This document shows, piece after piece, positions 5,749 through 9,756 of a stretch of DNA of 9,756 nt (positions are counted from its first letter, which is position 1; each line of letters opens with the position of its first letter). Origin of the DNA: Chloroflexota bacterium (GTDB taxonomy: Bacteria; Chloroflexota; Dehalococcoidia; SHYB01); contig JACQEE010000063.1 in assembly GCA_016200725.1 (NCBI GenBank), forward strand, positions 1-9,756. Direction: 5' to 3'. The position numbers and the translations under genes were made by a program. The notes under the pieces are model-generated. The model saw only the letters and a list, made by a program, of their open reading frames with translations. It had not been told where the DNA came from and ran no database searches.

Positions 5749-5800
5749 CCCCTTCCCTCTTAGAGCCTGCCCTGAGCGCAGTCGAAGGGGAAGGGGCAGG
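5749..5800. repeat. Hairpin-forming repeat-like element in the epimerase leader
   Basis: CCCCTTCCC at 5749-5757 is exactly complementary to GGGAAGGGG at 5788-5796. A second exact pair, CCTGCCC 5766-5772 with GGGCAGG 5794-5800, uses an overlapping 3' arm, so both stems cannot form together. The internal CCTGAGCGCAGTCGAAGG segment is of a type often seen as a dispersed intergenic repeat. The likely ribosome site GGGG (5799-5802) lies at its 3' edge. Confidence 0.55.
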
Positions 5801-5809
5801 GGTTAGGTT

Positions 5810-6220
5810 ATGAAGATCAAGAAACTGCACCACGTCGCCATCGCCGTCAAGAGCATCGACACGGCGTTGAATGACTACGCCGACGTCCTCGGCTTCACGC
5901 GCAGCAAGGTCGTCTTCATCGAGTCGCAGCAGGTGAAGGCGACGCTCATCCCCGTCGGCGACGCGGAGATCGAACTGATCGAGCCGACGGACCCCAACGG
6001 CGGCGTGGCTAAGTTCCTCGAGCGCCGCGGCGAAGCGATGCATCACATCTGCTTCGAAGTGCCCGACGTTGACCACGAGTTGACCGAGTGCGAGAAGATT
6101 GGCTTGCAACTCATCGACAAAAAGTCGCGTCCCGGTCTCGCGGGCATGGTCGGCTTCCTGCACCCGAAATCGACGAAGGGCGTGCTGACGGAGTTGTGCA
6201 CACCCATTCATCACAAGTAG
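5810..6220 (+). CDS. mce: Methylmalonyl-CoA epimerase
   Basis: 136 residues, the usual length for this vicinal-oxygen-chelate enzyme. It opens with KKLHHVAIAVKSIDTALNDY, followed by VLGF, QQVKATLIPVGDAEIELIEP, VAKFLERRGEAMHHICFEV and FLHPKSTKGVLTELC. These are the epimerase's characteristic blocks. Likely metal ligands by family alignment are H8, Q41, H79 and E128. Known reaction: interconversion of (S)- and (R)-methylmalonyl-CoA, which links propionyl-CoA carboxylase to the mutase, in the cytosol. It is followed 68 bases later by the cobalamin-binding mutase subunit, which strongly supports this identity over other glyoxalase-like proteins. GGGG at 5799-5802 sits 7 bases before the ATG as a weak ribosome site. 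Expression may be shaped by the leader hairpin at 5749-5800. Confidence 0.92.
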   Translation: MKIKKLHHVAIAVKSIDTALNDYADVLGFTRSKVVFIESQQVKATLIPVGDAEIELIEPTDPNGGVAKFLERRGEAMHHICFEVPDVDHELTECEKIGLQLIDKKSRPGLAGMVGFLHPKSTKGVLTELCTPIHHK

Positions 6221-6236
6221 GCGATGCGTGAGAGCG

Positions 6237-6263
6237 TTCGCCGCTGCGTGAGGCAGTTGCGAA
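6237..6263 (+). other. Stem-loop between epimerase and mutase subunit genes
   Basis: TTCGCCGCTGC 6237-6247 and GCAGTTGCGAA 6253-6263 can pair at 9 of 11 positions around a GTGAG loop. There is no T-run, so it is not a typical intrinsic terminator; an RNA-processing or stability role within the operon is possible. The pairing is seen; the role is not known. Confidence 0.35.
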
Positions 6264-6288
6264 GGCGAGCGGGCCCCGGAGGTAGAAT

Positions 6289-6699
6289 GTGACGACGAAG
6301 CAGCAAACGATCCGCGTGCTGGTGGCCAAGCCCGGCCTCGATGGGCATGACCGTGGCGCGAAGGTCATCGCCCGCGCCCTGCGCGACGCTGGCATGGAGG
6401 TCATCTACACCGGCATCCGCCAAACGCCCGAGATGATCGTCGAAGCGGCCATCCAGGAAGACGTCGACGTCGTCGGCCTGAGCATCCTCTCCGGCGCGCA
6501 CCTCGAACTCTTCCCCCTCATTATCGATGGACTCGAGAAGCGCGGCAAGGACGACGCCATCATCGTCGCCGGCGGCATCATCCCCGAAGAGGACTACGCG
6601 ACACTCAAGAAGATGGGCGTCCACGGCGTCTTCGGCCCCGGCACCAGCACCCAGGACATCGTCGCCTTCATCAAGAAGACAATGGGGTCGAAGGCGTAG
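6289..6699 (+). CDS. Methylmalonyl-CoA mutase, cobalamin-binding (C-terminal/small) subunit
   Basis: 136 residues from GTG 6289, with GGAGG at 6278-6282 six bases upstream fixing the start. Seen: [18 protein letters not shown] with the base-off cobalamin motif D18-x-H20-x-x-G23; S65 in [10 protein letters not shown]; and [11 protein letters not shown] with the GG of the lower-ligand tail pocket (95-96). The end is [24 protein letters not shown]. This is the stand-alone B12-binding domain of split methylmalonyl-CoA mutases (often named mcmA2). It holds adenosylcobalamin for the radical conversion of (R)-methylmalonyl-CoA to succinyl-CoA with a separate large subunit. The preceding epimerase is its natural pathway partner. 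The large catalytic subunit and the MeaB chaperone are absent from the window. A related isobutyryl- or ethylmalonyl-CoA mutase subunit cannot be excluded, but the epimerase favours methylmalonyl-CoA. Confidence 0.9.
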   Translation: MTTKQQTIRVLVAKPGLDGHDRGAKVIARALRDAGMEVIYTGIRQTPEMIVEAAIQEDVDVVGLSILSGAHLELFPLIIDGLEKRGKDDAIIVAGGIIPEEDYATLKKMGVHGVFGPGTSTQDIVAFIKKTMGSKA

Positions 6700-6850
6700 C
6701 GCGTCCTCTCACTTCTTCCGCTTGCCTCGTGTGCACAGACTCCTCCGTGCGCACAAATCGGTCTTCATGCATTTCATCGTTGGCTACCTGCTCGCCTGTG
6801 CACCTTCTTCAGCTGCCAGCGCCTCCCGCTGATCGCACGATAAGTGGCCA

Positions 6851-6873
6851 CGCCAACGAAACCTCAGTTGGCG
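6851..6873. terminator. Possible hairpin at the convergent gene ends
   Basis: CGCCAAC 6851-6857 and GTTGGCG 6867-6873 form an exact 7-bp stem with a 9-nt loop, overlapping the stop codon of the minus-strand gene. A weaker pair, GTGTGCAC and GTGCGCAC near 6730-6755, lies between the two convergent genes. Neither is followed by a T-run, so terminator function is only a guess. Apart from these two hairpins, nothing recognisable was seen in the gap 6700-6863. Confidence 0.28.
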
Positions 6874-7775
6874 GTCTCGATGTATATGACCGCGATTAGC
6901 TCATGCCGATCGGTATTTGAACCTCTGGAGCCATTGGAGCACGTGTGACTTTCTAGGAGAGAAACATAAACATCGCCTCCCGCGCTAACGGGGAACTTGT
7001 CGGGCGTGAAATCAAGCGTTGCCCTTTGATCGGTCTTTGTCGTAGGGACTACTCCCTTTATGGAGTTAAAATCAAAGGCTATGGTGTAGGTGTACACGCA
7101 GGTGGCAGTGTTCACGACATCGGGGTCAGCACCTGGGAGGCGGGGAAGAACAACGGTCCGAGTCACCGTCTTTTTGTCCAGGGTGCCCTGCCCGGCGAGA
7201 TCGATATGCAACGGAAGGTTCTTTGCGTTCTTGTTGTACTTGATGATGATGGCCCCTGGAGGAAGGAGGGCTTCTGGCTCAGGCTTACTGACGCTAACCC
7301 CTCCGCCCGTCGCCTGCACCGTCAACGTTGCGTTGGCGTGAATCACCGGGGCGTTGGAGTCGGCATACGCCGCGACGTCTAGGTTCATGAGCGCGCTTGC
7401 CGAACCTGAAGATGGAGCCGGGGTGGGAGGTATGCTCTCGCTGACCTTTACCGACAGAGTCACCACACCCTGTCCCGCGTTCACGGCGAGGACGTACACG
7501 ACAGCCCCTCCCGCGGGAACGGTGATGTTCGTGGAGAGTTTGCCGGCGGAGAGAAGATCGAGCGGTTGAACGCCCCCGGCAGGCCGTTGGTCATTCTTGA
7601 TCGCGTAGACAGCAACCGACATATCCGAAGGGAACGCTATTCCCCCCAGGTTCCCCTGCACGGTGTAAGGGTTCAGTTCCACCTTCAAGGTTCGGGTCGC
7701 GGTTGCGCTCGGCGTGGCGACATTGAAGCCCCAAAGGCCCGCAGCGTACCCGCCTAGTACTTTCAGGTCGTCTAC
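6864..7775 (-). pseudogene. C-terminal part of the lipoprotein metallopeptidase, separated by a frameshift
   Basis: The frame is open from about 7775 down to TGA at 6866-6864. The first possible start, TTG 7688, is internal to a beta-rich segment and has no ribosome site, so this looks like the tail of the upstream gene rather than its own gene. Reading from the frame break gives DDLKVLGGYAAGLWGFNVATPS and then TLKVELNPYTVQG. Next come a beta-sandwich-like stretch, a Pro/Ser/Ala linker (SESIPPTPAPSSGSASA) and a second beta-rich domain rich in Thr/Val ending HELIAVIYIETAN. Two cysteines (in TATCVYTYT and SHTCSNGS) could form a disulfide outside the membrane. No family is recognised. It probably acts as extracytoplasmic accessory or adhesion-like domains attached to the peptidase. 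Confidence 0.6.
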
Positions 7776-9574
7776 GAGAGCGTCGTCTGGGTCGCGCTGA
7801 GAGCGTTGGGCGCATTCGCGGGGATTCCCCCGGTTGTCGCCAGCCCTTTGAGGAACGTAGGACTGAGCGTGATTGGGTTGATGGGGCCTTTGGAGTCAAA
7901 GAGCGCGTAGGCGGCAAAGTTGCGGTACTGCTCCAGGAGGCTCTTGCTCGTTGCCTTCTGTACAACAGCCGCGAGGGCCTCCGGTGTCGGGTCGCCTTGG
8001 GCCGCCATGTCGTTGAAGAGTTGGTTGAAGGAAATGCCGTGGCCGACCAGGTATTCGACGAACCGGGCGGTTTCGTACTCATGAGCGTCGTCGGTGTACG
8101 CCAGTGGCTTCGTAAAGTAATCCCCCGAGACCATGGACATGCCGGCGAGGTTGGTCCAGGCGATGCGAGTCGCAGCATAGTCGGCGATGGCCTCGGCCCA
8201 CCACTTGCTGACGATATAGGTCGCTGTCCCGTGGTTCAGATGTGTCGTGTGAAAGAGCTCGTGCGCCGTGTCGTGCTTCACCTGGTCGTCGTTGTCGTAC
8301 CGGGTCTTGAGCGTGATGTCGGCGGTGAGCCAGTCGGTCTGAGATTCGGCGTAGGCTTGATCAATCACGACCCACGTGCGTCCGATCCCCAGAGCGCGGC
8401 TCGCGCATGGCCATTGGAGAGACTCGTCCTTGGTGGCGGGCAGCAGCCAATAACACTGGGCAAGGTAATTCTGGTAGGCCGCTTCGAGATAGTCAGACAC
8501 CTTCTTGGCAAAGGTCTCCGGGACTTGCGCCGCGCCTCCTACGCGATACACGTCCAACGGGTTCCACACAACGATGAAATGTTGCGAGCCCATTCCCTTA
8601 TCGCCGCGGTGGAGGCTGGTGATGCGCCAGCGTGTCAAGTGATCCGTTGAAATGACGACCGCATTGCGCTGCGTATCGACCTGCGACACAGAGCGCCACC
8701 ACGTGTTGTGGGTGGCATCCCACCACTCAGCGAGGATGCTCTGGTCTGGCGGTAGGTCGCTCTCGAGTTTGGCCGGGTCGTAAGCGATCTCGATCGTCAG
8801 GCTCTTGGCGAATTGTTTCAGGTCGCCCAGCGTCACGTCATACGTAGCGAGTGGCGCGAACCCCGCAAACTTGTCAGGGGCCGCGTCGTCCACGCGCGAT
8901 ATCGTCAACGCCTGGCTCTTCGCCAGCAGCCCGCCGGGCACGGTGACAGTCACCTGATTGTTCCAGGTGACCTGCTGATCGGTCGTCGAAGGCGCCAGCG
9001 TCTTCGTGACGAGAGGCACCGTCACCCCCGCCGATGTGGCGGGTGTAGCAGTCCCCTTGGCAGAAGCGGCAGCCGAGGCTATCCCTCGCACGCCAAAGGT
9101 CATGCCCGCGAACTTAGACTGGCTATTGTTCGCCCACGTTGCCGGGTCTGAGTCGACGATGGTGTACGTGCCGGGGCCAAGCACGATGTTCGGTTTTGCA
9201 GTCCAGAGTGCATTTGGCACCCCACCCTGCCCCGGACTTCCAGTGGCATTCCATGTGCCCAGGACCTTGCCGCTGCTATCTTTCAGGCCTATCTGCCCTG
9301 GCGTTGCCCCTTTGCCAGAGTTCCAGTGGTAGTTGGCGATCGACGTGATCGTATAGCTACCGGTTAGCGTGAACGTCGTTGGGATGAGCGGGTTATTGCT
9401 GACAGTGCCCACGTTGCCGTTATTGAAGAGTTCAACGTCCGCAACAGCAGCCGGTGTCTGTGCGACAGGACTCGCCGCGGGCGTTTCCTTTTGGCCTCCA
9501 CCCCCGCAGCCGGCCAGCAACAAGAGGAGCAAGAATAGGCCCGGGAGCAGCAATAGATTTCTTTTCCGCAACAT
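7772..9574 (-). CDS. Lipoprotein with HExxH zinc-metallopeptidase domain (truncated by frameshift)
   Basis: 600 residues from ATG 9574. The frame opens further (TTG 9643), but ATG 9574 gives a clean lipoprotein signal: MLRKRN, a Leu-rich core, then LAGC with lipidated C23. Next comes a Gln/Pro/Ala linker. Domains: a beta-sandwich at about 45-165 (ITSIANYHWNSGKG, GPGTYTIVDSDPATW); a ZU5-like beta domain at about 190-320 (VTVTVPGGLL, AYDPAKL, ISTDHLTRWRI); and a peptidase at about 330-570. The catalytic signature is H438-E-L-F-H442 in HDTAHELFHTTH, with E461 in KWWAEAIADYAA as the probable third zinc ligand, a gluzincin-type spacing. Known for such proteins: protein or peptide hydrolysis at the cell surface. 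The reading frame ends at TAG 7774-7772 after ALSATQTTLS, while a neighbouring frame continues the protein to 6864, so the intact gene would encode about 900 residues. Peptidase motifs are intact upstream of the break. Confidence 0.8.
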   Translation of the reverse strand: MLRKRNLLLLPGLFLLLLLLAGCGGGGQKETPAASPVAQTPAAVADVELFNNGNVGTVSNNPLIPTTFTLTGSYTITSIANYHWNSGKGATPGQIGLKDSSGKVLGTWNATGSPGQGGVPNALWTAKPNIVLGPGTYTIVDSDPATWANNSQSKFAGMTFGVRGIASAAASAKGTATPATSAGVTVPLVTKTLAPSTTDQQVTWNNQVTVTVPGGLLAKSQALTISRVDDAAPDKFAGFAPLATYDVTLGDLKQFAKSLTIEIAYDPAKLESDLPPDQSILAEWWDATHNTWWRSVSQVDTQRNAVVISTDHLTRWRITSLHRGDKGMGSQHFIVVWNPLDVYRVGGAAQVPETFAKKVSDYLEAAYQNYLAQCYWLLPATKDESLQWPCASRALGIGRTWVVIDQAYAESQTDWLTADITLKTRYDNDDQVKHDTAHELFHTTHLNHGTATYIVSKWWAEAIADYAATRIAWTNLAGMSMVSGDYFTKPLAYTDDAHEYETARFVEYLVGHGISFNQLFNDMAAQGDPTPEALAAVVQKATSKSLLEQYRNFAAYALFDSKGPINPITLSPTFLKGLATTGGIPANAPNALSATQTTLS

Positions 9575-9756
9575 GGCCTCACGCCCCTTAGTGACGACAT
9601 CTTCTTCCTGCGCCGCCACACGACCCTGCTGCCAATTTCCCAAATCCCGGTGACGGGCCTATGAAAGCAGCCTGTATCCCCGTGAAGGCCCCATGCACAA
9701 CGGCGGCCTGCCATGCCCTTTTCTTGACTCCTGTAAACAGCGACTGCTACGCTACC
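9575..9756. other. Upstream region of the lipoprotein gene; nothing else recognised
   Basis: On the minus strand, AAGGGG and GAGG occur just upstream of ATG 9574 and may act as the ribosome site. On the plus strand, TTGACT 9724-9729 followed by TACGCT 9748-9753 is a weak promoter-like pair pointing out of the window. No coding sequence or RNA gene is supported here. Confidence 0.3.

Noticed and set aside
5694..5809. Cobalamin riboswitch before the B12-pathway genes
   Set aside because: The gap is only 116 bp and no conserved B12-box sequence was seen; the leader is filled by a hairpin repeat.
7591..8178. Minus-strand frame of 195 codons overlapping the lipoprotein break
   Set aside because: It is R/P/S-rich without motifs and overlaps the true peptidase frame.
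9724..9753. TTGACT...TACGCT as a promoter leaving the window
   Set aside because: The -10 match is poor (3 of 6) and no downstream gene is visible to support it.
1..9756. CRISPR array, tRNA or rRNA genes, prophage or integrase genes
   Set aside because: No regularly spaced direct repeats, cloverleaf-like segments, rRNA motifs or phage/integrase proteins were found.

Overview
The window is a GC-rich stretch of bacterial chromosome. It reads as ordinary metabolic and regulatory DNA interrupted by one small suspected mobile cassette. The gene set (garK/glxK-type glycerate kinase, F420-type luciferase-like oxidoreductase, SDR, split methylmalonyl-CoA mutase with its epimerase, a large lipoprotein metallopeptidase) would suit a Chloroflexota-like organism. 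That assignment is inference; no rRNA or other marker gene is present.

Layout. 1-258 (+) is the C-terminal end of a glycerate kinase. 266-2528 (+) is a PhoB/PhoR-like two-component pair, and both genes are damaged: the response regulator lacks the last third of its receiver domain in frame, and the kinase has an in-frame amber codon between its HisKA and ATPase domains. 2542-3008 is a 467-bp unit bounded by a 19-nt exact inverted repeat that encloses a single GxxExxY (PD-(D/E)xK-like) gene; this is the most unusual structure here. 3051-6699 (+) is a catabolic-looking run: a tandem-duplicated EthD-like protein, a luciferase-like flavin/F420 oxidoreductase, an SDR, methylmalonyl-CoA epimerase, and the cobalamin-binding subunit of methylmalonyl-CoA mutase. 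Three of its intergenic gaps carry palindromic repeat-like elements, each of a different sequence. 6700-6863 is a convergent intergenic gap. 6864-9574 (-) is a multidomain lipoprotein with an HExxH zinc-peptidase motif, split by a frameshift near 7775.

How the genes may work together. The epimerase interconverts (S)- and (R)-methylmalonyl-CoA, and the mutase converts (R)-methylmalonyl-CoA to succinyl-CoA, so that part handles propionyl-CoA from branched-chain, odd-chain or sterol-like substrates. The upstream oxidoreductase and SDR could supply earlier oxidation steps, but no substrate can be read from the sequence. The large mutase subunit and MeaB are not in the window.

Three gene disruptions within 9.8 kb (one deletion, one nonsense codon, one frameshift) could reflect real decay or consensus/assembly error. 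Read-level checking would settle which.
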